41,205 nucleotides of DNA, taken from assembly GCA_051003795.1 (NCBI GenBank), contig JBPCKZ010000183.1, forward strand, positions 1 through 41,205, given 5' to 3'. How positions within the stretch are numbered: the stretch's first letter is position 1; each line of letters begins with the position of its first letter. Source of the DNA: JALYXS01 sp051003795. GTDB lineage: Bacteria; Acidobacteriota; Terriglobia; Bryobacterales; Bryobacteraceae. Made by a program: the position numbers and the translations under genes. Positions 1-8,573 of the stretch are shown piece after piece. The notes beneath the pieces are model-generated. The model did no database searches and was not told the DNA's origin. It was given only the letters and a program-made list of their open reading frames with translations.

Positions 1-2011
1 ACGTGAGGGTGCGATCTTTGGAATCCTTATCGGCCCGCTTTTTTAGCCGGACGATCAGCCGCTTCTTTGCTTTCTCCAGCTCTTTCACCACGCGGCGGTT
101 TTCATCTTTTGATGCTTTCGCGGTATCGATTTCGCTATCCCACTCCGCCCCTTGCTTCTCGACGAAACGGTTGAAGTATGCGTCAGAGACGGGCAGGAAT
201 TCGAACGAGCGGTGCGAGACGATAACTGCGTCATAGCTGCCCGTGGCGATTCGCGCCATGGCCTCCCGGCTTTTCCCGGTTGAAAAGTGGTCTTTCCCCG
301 CGACGAAGAGCTTCGCCTGCGGATACAGCTTCAGGAACTCCGCACCCCATTGGTCAACAAGATGATTGGGGACGATGAACATAAGCGACGTGCGATTCAT
401 TCCCGGCAGCGAGAGATGCGATCCGTCGTATTCCCGTAAGCGAATATTGTTGAATCGGTAGTTATAATCGTGCGCCAATCGAGCCGCGCGATCTTTGTCT
501 TCCCACACCCAGTCACGAAATCTGTCCTTCAACTGCTGTTGCTTTTCGCGCGCCGCCATTGTCTCCGGCTGATTGACGACGCGGTTGCCGTCGGCATCCT
601 CGTCGTAAGCGGTCGGCGTGCGTCCGTTCAGAGCCTGCTCGACAAGATCCGAAGCACGGAAGCGACGCGTGAGGTGAACTGTTGTGTTGTTGACGACGTA
701 TTTGGCGCTTGGCTCAGCCTCAACGGTCCACGTCGCTATAGTTTCCGCAAATCCCACCTGGACGCTACCGCGCGGCACATCCAATAGCTGGACAAGAAAG
801 TCTCGGACGTCGGTCGAAGGAATCCAGGGTGAGCCAAGCCGCGCTTCTATATCGGTCGCTTCCAGATCGGTGGGCTGAACAGAGCGTAGCGCCTCGGCGT
901 TACGGCGAAACCGTGGGTCGAGCTGTCCCGCCGCTTCGGCCAATACCAGCTTCTCGCGAACGTTGCCACTTAGATATCGGTCGGCGGTTTCCCAGCACCC
1001 ACCGTCAGGATTTTGGTATGCCAGACTTCCAAGTTCGGCCTGCAACTCGCCAGGTGACCTCCCGGTCAACCGCTCCATTCGGTCCCAGTCGATCCGGCCG
1101 GTTTCGTTCAAGGAGACGAGTAGCGCTTCAGATGCAATTTCAGTTTTCTCGACGGGGGTGTACCGTTCGAGCGTCCGCCGGAGGAATACCGCCGTCTTGG
1201 CGGCTCTTCCCGTCTGATGTCATAGTCTTCCAGCGATAGAAGAAGGGGCTGGTCGGGATCGTCGGCCAGGGCGCGAAGATTGTCTTTCGCACTCAGCGGA
1301 CCATATCGCGACACAAACAGGTCGTATCGGCTGTTCAGTTCGGCGCGAGCTTTTATCACGGCGCTTTCGTCTGCCGCGCCGGACAGCTGAGTCTGAAAAA
1401 CATCGCGGACCGCATCGCGCACTCTCAGCATTCCTTTTATCCGCGCGGAAAGCGTTATAGACAGATCCAAGGGCTTCAACTCGTTGCTGCGGCGAATGCA
1501 GATTTGCCCGTCGCGATCGACCATGCCGCCGTCCTTCACATCGCCAATCTGTGAACGTTCGCGACCCTCAACAGCAACGCGAATGGGCTTCCGCCTGTCG
1601 TTCTCCATGTAAATACCCGCTGGAAGGCGGGAGATCGCGCTTCTCAGCGCGCCTGGATCGAATGAACCAGTGAGGTACGGAGTGGGTGTCGCATATTGCC
1701 CGCGTTCGACAGCCATCCGGCCCAACATCATTTCAGGGTTTCGAGCGAAGTATTCGTTGATCTGTATCGGACCGTCGCTTGTGTCGATTTCGTTCAGGTT
1801 ACGCCAAGGCTCATCCCGTTGGTTCGCCCGCTCGGAACGCTTTTGGAGGAACAGAATATCGGTGGTGACATCCGTTCCTGCGTTTGCACGAAAAGTCGCA
1901 CTCGGCAATCGGATCGCACCCAATAGAGCAGCTCGCTCCGAAATGTGTTGTCGGATGGATGAGTCCTGCTTGTCGAGTGAAAACCGACTCGTTATGAGCG
2001 CGACGACCGCG
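1..2011 (-). pseudogene. Remnant of a giant N6-adenine methylase / SNF2-type helicase gene from a mobile element
   Basis: Read on the minus strand, the 2009 end enters the family in its methyltransferase region. It shows VALITSRFSLDK, then AERAALLGAIRLP and a DVTTDILFLQKR motif, typical of the N-terminal half of the 1500+ residue N12-class methylase/helicase proteins carried by plasmids and integrative elements. Near 1195-1210 the reading frame shifts by one base, and homology continues in a second frame (from KTAVFLRRTLERYTP) to position 1, where it leaves the window. That part includes the pre-helicase region (REYDGSHLSLPGMN), the helicase motif FIVPNHLVDQWGAEF, DAVIVSHRSFE, and a Lys-rich coiled segment at the edge. 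The usual segment with the ATP-binding Walker A motif, between REYDGSH and FIVPNH, is absent near 385-400. With the 5' part cut off, one frameshift and one internal deletion, this is non-functional. Domain assignment is from remembered family motifs. Confidence 0.8.
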
Positions 2012-2200
2012 GCCGAGGACGGTTCCGTGCAAATGATGCCGTTCACCCACGAGCTGCTCTCGCAATACGTCGGAACCTCGCGCGAAATCGTGACGCACTA
2101 CATGAACCAGTTTCGCCGCCAGGGTTATTTGCGCTATTCTCGCAAGGGCATCATGCTCTACCGCGATGCGATGAAAGAATGGCTCAAACAACCGGCGTAA
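2012..2200 (+). pseudogene. C-terminal remnant of a Crp/Fnr-family transcription regulator
   Basis: About 60 codons encode a Crp-type winged-helix C-terminus. It runs from EDGSVQMMPFTHELLSQYV through GTSREIVTHYMNQFRRQGYL to RYSRKGIMLYRDAMKEWL, ending at a TAA. FTHELLSQYVGTSREIVTHYMNQ is the helix-turn-helix, with the recognition helix around GTSREIV, and the RRQGYLRYSRKGI part is the wing. The cyclic-nucleotide-binding beta-barrel and dimer helix expected upstream are missing. The DNA just left of about 2012 belongs to an unrelated minus-strand gene. The remnant has no start codon of its own with a credible ribosome site. Its last eight codons overlap the start of the SDR gene, as in an operon, so the original regulator probably sat directly upstream of that gene. 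Confidence 0.8.
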
Positions 2201-2961
2201 ACCTCGAACTGCAAGGCAAGACGGCGCTTATTACCGGGGCATCCCGGGGCATTGGCGCGGCTAGCTCCCTGGCTCTGGCGCGCGCGGGCGCGCGGCGTTT
2301 CATTTTGCATTACAACGGCTATCGAACCGGCGTGGATGAAGTTGCCGCGAACCTCAAATCGCTCGGGGCTTCGATCGAAGTACTGCAAGCCGACCTTTCG
2401 CAACAAAGCGGAATCGAGCGCCTGATTGCGGATTTCCGCCGACTTTCGATGCCGGTCGACATTCTCGTCAACAATGCCGGATCGCTGGTTCACCGCGCGA
2501 GGTTGGCCGAATATACGCCGGAACTCTTCGACCAGGTAATGAATCTGAACGTGAAGAGCGCCTGGTTTTTGACGCAGGCAATCGCTCCGGGCATGATCGA
2601 GGCGCGCGGCGGGTACATTATTAATCTGAGCTCGATCGCGGCGCGGAACGGCGGCGGTCCCGGCGCGGCGATTTATGCGGCCGCCAAAGCGGCGATCGCG
2701 ACTATCACGAAAGGGCTGGCCAAAGAGCTGGCGCCCAAGGGCATTCGCGTCAATGCGGTATCGCCGGGGACAGTCGATAACGATTTTCACTCTAAATTTT
2801 CGAACCGGCAGATTTTAGATTCCGTCGTGGCGCAGACGCCCGCCGGAAAGCTTGGCGATAACGAAGAAATCGCGGACACCATCGTGTTCCTTTGCTCGCA
2901 TGGGGCGCGTTACATTCACGGCCAGACGATCGAGATCAACGGCGGCATGTACATGGCGTGA
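2179..2961 (+). CDS. Short-chain dehydrogenase/reductase (classical SDR)
   Basis: This 260-residue cytosolic NAD(P)-dependent oxidoreductase has the classical SDR layout. The cofactor motif TGASRGIG is at residues 19-26, NNAG at 98-101, the catalytic Ser at 151/152, and the YxxxK pair at Tyr166/Lys170. The C-terminal INGGMYMA matches the usual 'xxVDGGxxxx' ending of FabG-like members. The length is normal for the family. The ATG lies inside the end of the Crp/Fnr remnant, suggesting the two were once co-transcribed. The present promoter, if any, would lie in or left of that remnant. Substrate cannot be read from sequence: a 3-oxoacyl-ACP-reductase-like or sugar/alcohol dehydrogenase role is possible. 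No fatty-acid genes are adjacent. Confidence 0.88.
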   Translation: MAQTTGVNLELQGKTALITGASRGIGAASSLALARAGARRFILHYNGYRTGVDEVAANLKSLGASIEVLQADLSQQSGIERLIADFRRLSMPVDILVNNAGSLVHRARLAEYTPELFDQVMNLNVKSAWFLTQAIAPGMIEARGGYIINLSSIAARNGGGPGAAIYAAAKAAIATITKGLAKELAPKGIRVNAVSPGTVDNDFHSKFSNRQILDSVVAQTPAGKLGDNEEIADTIVFLCSHGARYIHGQTIEINGGMYMA

Positions 2962-2988
2962 GCCGCGTTTCCCAACAACGCCGACGCC

Positions 2989-3630
2989 TCATGCAATCAG
3001 ATTGCGCTCCATCGCGAAATGCACCAGATCGCCGACCGAATGCAGGCGCAGCTTGTGCATGATATTGGCGCGATGCTTCTCGATGGTTCGCAAGCTTATG
3101 TCCAAATCGGCGGCGGCCTGCTTGTTGCTTTTTCCGGAGGCCAACAAGCGAACAAGTTCTTCCTCCCGGCGAGTTAGGGCGGCCCGGATCTTCGACTGGT
3201 CGCCGCTCGCAAACAGCCCTTTGAGCGATTCCTCGGGAAACACGGGGCTGAAAAATCGTCCGCCATCGAGCACCGTTTCGATCGCTCCCACCAGCACCTT
3301 ACCGGCATCGGTTTTCACCACATAGGCTCGCGCGCCTGCCTCCACGAGCTTAAGGATTAACTGCTCGTTGCAGTGCATCGTTAAAACCACGATCCTGGTT
3401 TCCGGGGACAAGCGCGCGATTTCGTGCGCGGCCTCGAGTCCATTCACCTCCGGCATCGAAACATCCAGTAGCGCGACATCCGGGCGTAAATCCCGCGCCA
3501 AGTCGATTGCCTGCCTACCGTTTTCCGCTTCGGCGGCAATGCTCCAGCCGCGCCGCCGGGCAAGCAATTGCCTCAGGCCGTGGCGGACCAACTCGTGATC
3601 GTCGGCAATTAGAATTCGAACGCATTTCAT
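2989..3630 (-). CDS. NarL/FixJ-type response regulator (receiver + LuxR HTH)
   Basis: The protein has 213 residues. The receiver domain spans residues 4-120, with the acidic pair Asp10/Asp11, phospho-acceptor Asp56 in LLDVSMP, Thr84 and Lys106. A LuxR-type helix-turn-helix covers about 149-205 (TRREEELVRLLASGKSNKQA, then the recognition region SLRTIEKHRANIMHKL). This is the standard two-domain architecture of NarL-family DNA-binding response regulators, which dimerise on phosphorylation. No sensor kinase gene is next to it, so it is an orphan here. It is convergent with the SDR gene, with a 27 bp gap. Target genes and signal are unknown. Confidence 0.92.
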   Translation of the reverse strand: MKCVRILIADDHELVRHGLRQLLARRRGWSIAAEAENGRQAIDLARDLRPDVALLDVSMPEVNGLEAAHEIARLSPETRIVVLTMHCNEQLILKLVEAGARAYVVKTDAGKVLVGAIETVLDGGRFFSPVFPEESLKGLFASGDQSKIRAALTRREEELVRLLASGKSNKQAAADLDISLRTIEKHRANIMHKLRLHSVGDLVHFAMERNLIA

Positions 3631-3650
3631 CTACAATATCCACCCGCGAC

Positions 3651-3671
3651 GCCGGAAATAGAAAATCCGGC
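3651..3671. promoter_or_regulatory. Small inverted repeat upstream of the response regulator gene
   Basis: GCCGGA (3651-3656) and TCCGGC (3666-3671) form a perfect 6-bp inverted repeat around an A-rich 9-nt spacer. It lies 20 bp upstream of the response regulator start, so it could be a regulator-binding site or a 5'-UTR hairpin. Evidence is only the symmetry and the position. Confidence 0.3.
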
Positions 3672-3737
3672 ATAAGACCAATTCCCTTACTTTACGGTAT
3701 TTTAGGGGATTTTGGATTTAATTCGGCGGGATATTTA

Positions 3738-3765
3738 GAAACGCATTGCATAGGGAAAGCGTTTC
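3738..3765 (-). terminator. Possible hairpin terminator after the aldo-keto reductase gene
   Basis: GAAACGC (3738-3744) and GCGTTTC (3759-3765) form a perfect 7-bp inverted repeat with a 14-nt loop. It lies about 30 bases beyond the minus-strand stop codon of the aldo-keto reductase gene. Read on the minus strand the stem is followed by an A/T-rich stretch but no real T-run, so termination is only weakly supported. An operator for the downstream response regulator gene is an alternative. Confidence 0.3.
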
Positions 3766-3794
3766 GCGGGCGTGGCCCTAATGAAATCTTGTAT

Positions 3795-4766
3795 TTACAG
3801 GTAGAAATTGCGATCCCACGCGTGCCGTTTCAAAATCGCCAGTACTTTACCGGGTAAAGGGCCCTGGCCTGGCGCGGCGCTGTTAATGGAGACGTTTTCG
3901 ACCGTGCGCATGCCCGGAATTACGGTGGACACGGCGGGATTCGAAATACAGAAACGCAGCGCTAATTGGGGCAGTTGTTCCGCCGGATATTCCAGTTCGG
4001 TAACCAGCGAATTTACGCGCTCGGCAACCTGCTTCTTGCGGTCTTCGCGGAAATAGGAATTGCGGAAATCGCCTTCTGGAAATTGCGTACTCTCCGTGAT
4101 TTTCCCGGTCAGCGCCCCTTCGTCGAGCGGCACGCGCGCGATCACCCCGATGTTCTTCTCCCGGCAAAGCGGAAACAGTTTTCGTTCAGGCGTCTGGTCG
4201 AAAATATTGTAGATAACTTGCACGGCATCGATCAGCCCCGTCTCGATGATTTCCAGCGCCGAATCGGGTTGATGATCGTTGATCGAAATTCCCACCGCGC
4301 GAACCTTGCCTGAAGTCTTAAGATCCTCAAAAGCCCGGCGCCATTCGTCGCGTCCGATCCACTCCGGATTCCAAACGTGCAGTTGCAGCAAGTCGATTGC
4401 ATCCAATCCGAGATTCTTCAAGCTTCGTTCGGCCGAGTCCACGATGTAATCGCGCGGAAAAACGTCGTCGAGGCCGATGCCGGGCCGCGCGGGCCACAGC
4501 CGGTTTTTCGGCGGAACCTTGGTCGCAACATAAACCTCGCGAGACTCCGTCTCTCGAACGGCCCGGCCTACCAGCCGCTCGCTATTTCCATCGCCATACG
4601 CGAGGGCTGTGTCGAAGAAATTGATTCCCAGCTCAATGGCTTTTTGAAGCGCGGCGAACGAACTTCTTTCCCCCGCCCCCATCCACTGCGAGCCGCCGAT
4701 GCCCCAGGCGCCGTAGCCGATTTCACTGACGTTGAACCCGGTCCTGCCTAGCCTTCGAGATTTCAT
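3795..4766 (-). CDS. Aldo/keto reductase
   Basis: This 323-residue (alpha/beta)8-barrel NADPH-dependent carbonyl reductase belongs to the bacterial AKR family. The tetrad is visible: Asp52 and Tyr57 in FFDTALAYGDGNSE, Lys83 in ATKVPP, and His130 in DLLQLHVW. The opening MKSRRLGRTGFNVSEIGYGAWGIGG is the usual family N-terminus and fixes the start. The C-terminal cofactor-binding part (AVSTVIPGMRTVENVSIN) is also conserved. Length is typical. It is divergently transcribed from the secreted hypothetical at 4787 with only 20 bp between starts, so the two promoters must overlap each other or the genes. The physiological substrate is unknown. Confidence 0.92.
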   Translation of the reverse strand: MKSRRLGRTGFNVSEIGYGAWGIGGSQWMGAGERSSFAALQKAIELGINFFDTALAYGDGNSERLVGRAVRETESREVYVATKVPPKNRLWPARPGIGLDDVFPRDYIVDSAERSLKNLGLDAIDLLQLHVWNPEWIGRDEWRRAFEDLKTSGKVRAVGISINDHQPDSALEIIETGLIDAVQVIYNIFDQTPERKLFPLCREKNIGVIARVPLDEGALTGKITESTQFPEGDFRNSYFREDRKKQVAERVNSLVTELEYPAEQLPQLALRFCISNPAVSTVIPGMRTVENVSINSAAPGQGPLPGKVLAILKRHAWDRNFYL

Positions 4767-4786
4767 GTAGCCACTATTATAAGAAT

Positions 4787-5590
4787 ATGAGGGCCCGGAA
4801 TTCGCTGATCTGGATGTGGCTGGTTTGTTTTCCGGTTTGTTTTACGACGCTCGCCGCGAATCTGAAGTTGTATATGAAGGACGGCACGTTTCATATCGCG
4901 CGCGAGTACAGGATCGAGAACGACCGCGTGAAATTTTACAGCGTGGAGCGCAGCCAATGGGAAGAGATCCCCAAAGAGTTGGTGGATCTAACGCGAACCA
5001 ACGCCGAGAGCGCTCAAAAAACGGCTGCGCTCGCCGAAGAAACCAAAATCATCACCGAAGAAGATAAGGCCGTGCGCGCACTGCAGGACGAGATCGTGAA
5101 GATTCCGCAGGACCCAGGAGTTTATGCGCTCGAAGGCGCGACGATCAAGGACGCGCGGCTGAATATTCTCAAGCTGGCGGAATCGAAGATCCACACCAAT
5201 AAAGGCCGCTCGGTATTGAAGGCCGTGGCGCCGATCCCGATCGTCTCCGGCAAGGCGACCGTCGAGATCGATAACGACCATGCGACCAACATCGTGCATA
5301 ACGACCGGCAGGAGTTTTACATTCAGCTCGAAGGCGACCAGCGGTTTGGGATTGTGAAGCTGACGCCCCATCGCGGGGTGCGAATCGTCGAGCGGCTGAC
5401 GATTCTACCGGTTGTCAATGAAGCGGCGGAGGAGATGGATCAGGTGCCGATTTTTCGCAAGCAGTTGACGGAAAGCGGGCTATACAAGATCTGGCCGGAG
5501 AAGCCTATGGAGCCGGGCGAGTATGCGGTTGTCGAATATATCGAAGGCAAGATGAATACGCAGATATGGGATTTTGCGTATAAAAAGTAG
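4787..5590 (+). CDS. Secreted hypothetical protein
   Basis: This 267-residue protein has an N-terminal signal peptide: Arg-rich n-region, hydrophobic stretch at about residues 8-24, and likely cleavage after ALAA-like TTLAA. The mature part opens with a short beta-rich segment (LYMKDGTFHIAREYRIENDRVKFY) that resembles a small SH3-like or 'DGT' repeat. A charged helical linker follows (NAESAQKTAALAEETK), then a beta-rich domain to the C-terminus. I do not recognise the family. It is probably periplasmic. The N-terminal segment recalls the mature start of the smaller secreted protein at 35507, but that similarity is short. It converges with the hydroxyacid dehydrogenase, with a 7 bp gap between stops. 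Confidence 0.8.
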   Translation: MRARNSLIWMWLVCFPVCFTTLAANLKLYMKDGTFHIAREYRIENDRVKFYSVERSQWEEIPKELVDLTRTNAESAQKTAALAEETKIITEEDKAVRALQDEIVKIPQDPGVYALEGATIKDARLNILKLAESKIHTNKGRSVLKAVAPIPIVSGKATVEIDNDHATNIVHNDRQEFYIQLEGDQRFGIVKLTPHRGVRIVERLTILPVVNEAAEEMDQVPIFRKQLTESGLYKIWPEKPMEPGEYAVVEYIEGKMNTQIWDFAYKK

Positions 5591-5597
5591 GGGCCAC

Positions 5598-6572
5598 TCA
5601 CCCTCGCCTTCCGCGCACGACGACATTCGCGGGAACGCCTTGGACGAAATTCAAGACGTTTTCGACCGCCAGATTCAAACCCGCTTCCAGCGCTTCCGGC
5701 GTAATGCCCGCCGAGTGCGGCGTGAGCACCGCATTCGATAATTTTGTAAGAGCGTGCCCGGCTGGGAGCGGCTCCGTCGCGAACACGTCGAGCCCCGCCC
5801 CAGCGATCCGGTTCTTCCCGAGGGCTTCGATGAGAGCCGATTCATCGACCATCTTTCCGCGCGCCGTATTTACCAGGATCGCAGTGCGCTTCATCAGACC
5901 GAGCTCGCGCGCGCCGAGCATTTCTTCCGTTTGGGGAGACAACCTCAGATGGAGGCTGACAACATCGCTCGAGCGCAGCAGATCGTCCAATTCAACCAGT
6001 TCGAAGCCCCGTGCCGGGTTCGGATGCATGGTCCAGGCGATCACGCGCATGCCGATCGCGCGCCCCAGCCCGGCGAACCGCCGCCCAATCGCGCCCAGTC
6101 CGATAATGCCCAGGACTTTGCCGCGCAACTCCATGCTTTGTCCGCGCGGCCAGCTTCCCGCGCGCGTGGCCGCATCCTGCGCCGGAATCGCGCGCGCGAC
6201 AGCCAGCATTAAACTCAGGGCGTGTTCGGCGACCGAAAAAGCCGAGACATCGGGCGTGTTCGTGACCGTGATGCCGTGCCGTTCGGCGGCTGGCAGATCG
6301 ACATTGTCCGTACCCGTTCCCCACACCGAAATTAATCGAAGGCGCGGGCACTGGTAAAACAGTTCCTCCGTAAAGCGCGAAGACGACCGTATGTTAATCG
6401 CGACTTCGGCATCGCGAAGGCGCTCGAGCAGCAGCTCCGGAGAGCCGGGCAGAGTGTCATGGTAATCCACCCGCGCGTGTTCCCGTAATTTTTGAAAACC
6501 GGCGCTGCCGGCCAGAACCGGCGGCCAATCGCCCGGAACAACCGCTCTCAGTGTTGGGGGCGCTTTCGGCAT
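5598..6572 (-). CDS. D-isomer-specific 2-hydroxyacid dehydrogenase
   Basis: The 324 residues show the phosphoglycerate-dehydrogenase-like fold: split catalytic domain at the two ends, NAD-binding domain in the middle. The Rossmann motif GLGAIG is at 158-163. The catalytic triad is Arg238 (NTARG), Glu267 (FATEPLP) and His286 (TPHSAG). It would reduce a 2-keto acid or oxidise a D-2-hydroxyacid with NAD(H) in the cytosol. No ACT or other serine-binding regulatory domain follows, so it is not a long-form SerA. A paralogue lies at 17465. The start at MPKAPPT overlaps the region upstream of the LytS-type kinase gene on the other strand. Confidence 0.9.
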   Translation of the reverse strand: MPKAPPTLRAVVPGDWPPVLAGSAGFQKLREHARVDYHDTLPGSPELLLERLRDAEVAINIRSSSRFTEELFYQCPRLRLISVWGTGTDNVDLPAAERHGITVTNTPDVSAFSVAEHALSLMLAVARAIPAQDAATRAGSWPRGQSMELRGKVLGIIGLGAIGRRFAGLGRAIGMRVIAWTMHPNPARGFELVELDDLLRSSDVVSLHLRLSPQTEEMLGARELGLMKRTAILVNTARGKMVDESALIEALGKNRIAGAGLDVFATEPLPAGHALTKLSNAVLTPHSAGITPEALEAGLNLAVENVLNFVQGVPANVVVRGRRG

Positions 6573-6694
6573 GCTCGCTTATGTTAGCTAATCGGCGAGA
6601 GGTTCCGGCCACGCCGGCAACCGTCCGAATCGAATTTCCGACGGCTCGGAAGAATTCGCGCCGGATCTCCCAAGAGCCGCGGCACAATCGGACC

Positions 6695-7804
6695 ATGAAG
6701 ATACGCAACCTGTTCTCGTTCTGGACCGAGGAGCCTAAGCGTCTCGCCGACATGCCGCCGCTCCTATTCAAGGTAGCCATCTTCGGCGCGCTCGTCGGTA
6801 TCGTTCTCTCCATCTTCGTCCAACTGTTTTCCGGCAATCCTAGGCCGAACCTGGCGGACTTGCCGGTTTGGCTGCTCTACGCGACCGGAATCGGCGCGAT
6901 TTTCAGCCTGTCCTTCTACATCACGTGCGGACTCCCGTGGGTGTTCCTGCGCCCGGCGCTGCGCGATTACCCCGCTTCCATCCGGCAAGTGGTCGGTTGG
7001 GTCGCGGGGGCTCTGGGTGCCTGCGCGGGGTTTCTGATCGCTTCTTGGGGAGCGAGTTTCTTCCCCGGCGTGGTCATCGTCGGAAGGAAATTCTTCTGGG
7101 CGGTTCTCCTGGTAGAAGCGATTGTCGGTATCGCCCTCACCTCCGTGATCGGAGCGTTCAAGAAACTCAAGAGAGAGGTTCAGGCCGCCGAATCGAAAGC
7201 GCATGAAGGCGAAGTCCTCGCGGTCAAGGCGCAGGCTTCGGCATTACAGGCGCAGATCAATCCGCATTTTTTCTTCAACACGCTGAACACCCTGTCGGCA
7301 TTGATCCCCACCAACCCGGGCGCCGCGCAAGAAGTGATCGGCCAACTGGCGGACATGTTCCGCTACACTATGTCTTGTTCCCAAGGCGAGGCAGTGACTC
7401 TGGAACAGGAGTTGAGCTTTGTCGCGACTTACCTCAAAATCGAGAAGGCGCGCTTTTCGAACCGGCTTCGGATCGAGCTGCCCGCGAGTCATTTCCATCA
7501 GTACAGCGACGTGCGGCTGCCGGGCCTGACGCTTCAGCCTCTGGTTGAAAATGCGATTCGGCATGGAATTTCAAAACGCGTGGACGGCGGAACGGTCCGG
7601 ATCGGGGTGGAACGCAACGGCACGAGTTGCCTGGTGACCGTGACAAATCCATGCGAGCCGGACGATGAGCCTGCATTTCGGCCCGGGCACGCGCTCGCGA
7701 ACGTGCGGGAGCGGTTCGCGGACGGGTGCGCGGCATTGACGGTCGGGAAGAATGGCCCGGAATCGTTCGAGGCACGAGTCACCGTGCCTTTGGCGGCGGC
7801 ATGA
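6695..7804 (+). CDS. LytS/YehU-type membrane sensor histidine kinase
   Basis: The 369 residues carry four predicted membrane segments at about 25-45, 57-85, 97-118 and 133-155. A short coiled linker follows, then a His_kinase domain of the LytS class: LQAQINPHFFFNTLNTLSAL with phospho-acceptor His191. The ATPase domain has its N-box at LQPLVENAIRHGI (Asn286) and a late glycine-containing loop (GHALANVRERF). I chose the ATG at 6695 because it begins the natural membrane-protein N-terminus; the frame stays open another 48 codons upstream but that stretch overlaps the divergent dehydrogenase. The stop overlaps the start of the cognate response regulator as ATGA. Such pairs usually control envelope or nutrient-uptake genes. 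The signal here is unknown. Confidence 0.9.
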   Translation: MKIRNLFSFWTEEPKRLADMPPLLFKVAIFGALVGIVLSIFVQLFSGNPRPNLADLPVWLLYATGIGAIFSLSFYITCGLPWVFLRPALRDYPASIRQVVGWVAGALGACAGFLIASWGASFFPGVVIVGRKFFWAVLLVEAIVGIALTSVIGAFKKLKREVQAAESKAHEGEVLAVKAQASALQAQINPHFFFNTLNTLSALIPTNPGAAQEVIGQLADMFRYTMSCSQGEAVTLEQELSFVATYLKIEKARFSNRLRIELPASHFHQYSDVRLPGLTLQPLVENAIRHGISKRVDGGTVRIGVERNGTSCLVTVTNPCEPDDEPAFRPGHALANVRERFADGCAALTVGKNGPESFEARVTVPLAAA

Positions 7805-8546
7805 TCCGGGTGCTGATTGTGGACGACGAGGACCTCGCGCGCGTCAACCTGCGGCGCATCCTGGACGATGAGCAAAATGTCGAGGTAATCGGAGAAGCCG
7901 CGAACGGAATCGACGCGCTGGAGAAGATCGGCGACCTCAATCCCGACGTGGTTTTTCTCGATATCGAAATGCCCGGCCTCAACGGAATGGAAGTGGCGCG
8001 GACATGGCCGGGGAGCCCGGGTCCGGTCCTCTGATTGTTTTCGCGACGGCTTATGACGAATTTGCCGTGAAGGCGTTTGAAGCCAATGCGCTCGACTATT
8101 TGTTGAAGCCGGTTCAGCGGCAGCGGGTTCGCGAGGCGCTGGGCCGGGTGACCGCCGCGCTTCGCTCGGGGCGTTCGGAGTACGCGGAATCGCTGAAGCA
8201 GGCGCTCGCCGGAGTGACGTTGAACAAGCTGGCCGTGCGGCGCGGGAAGCGCATTATCCTGCTTGCGCTGAAAGAAATTTTCCAGATCTCGATTGAAGAC
8301 AAGCTGGTGTTCGTCCACACGGACAAAGAGCGCTTCTCGATCGAGCGCGCGATCGGGGAATTGGAGGAGATGTTGGGCGAATCCGGATTTCTGCGCATCA
8401 GCCGGGGAGAGATGGTCAACCTGGAGCACGTGAGGGAGCTGATTCCGTGGTTCTCCGGGACGTGGAAAGTGAAACTGCGCAACGGAACGGAGCTCGATGT
8501 AAGCCGCGACCGCGCGCGGCGCCTGAAGGAAATCATGGGAGTCTGA
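7801..8546 (+). pseudogene. LytTR (AlgR/LytR-type) response regulator, split by a frameshift
   Basis: The first frame, from the ATG at 7801, encodes the receiver N-terminal half. It has acidic pair Asp8/Asp9, phospho-acceptor Asp54 in FLDIEMPGLNGMEVAR, and ends at a TGA at 8032. The second frame, open from about 8001 (an ATG lies at 8004), carries the rest. That is PLIVFATAYDEFAVKAF with the conserved receiver lysine in LLKPV, then a LytTR DNA-binding domain (VRRGKRIILLALKEIFQI through FLRISRGEMVNLEHV) to 8546. The two halves join with one base missing near 7995-8010. Joined, the length (about 248 aa) is right for the family. No slippery heptamer is obvious. This may be a real mutation, a sequencing error, or less likely a split gene re-initiating at 8004, with a GGAAG about 12 nt upstream. 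It forms a two-component pair with the kinase before it. Confidence 0.82.
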
Positions 8547-8573
8547 TGGATGCGGCGGAATTCTTGGGCCTCC

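Noticed and set aside
1..2011. A DISARM, BREX or other active defence system including the methylase/helicase
   Set aside because: Only one broken gene is present, with 5' truncation, frameshift and loss of the ATP-binding segment; no partner genes lie in the window.
1670..2014. Possible fusion of the Crp/Fnr remnant with upstream plus-strand codons as a real gene
   Set aside because: The upstream codons are antisense to the methylase/helicase homology and resemble nothing; only the part after about 2012 matches Crp/Fnr.
7990..8034. Programmed -1 ribosomal frameshift in the LytTR regulator
   Set aside because: No slippery heptamer or clear downstream structure is visible; a mutation or base-calling error is simpler.
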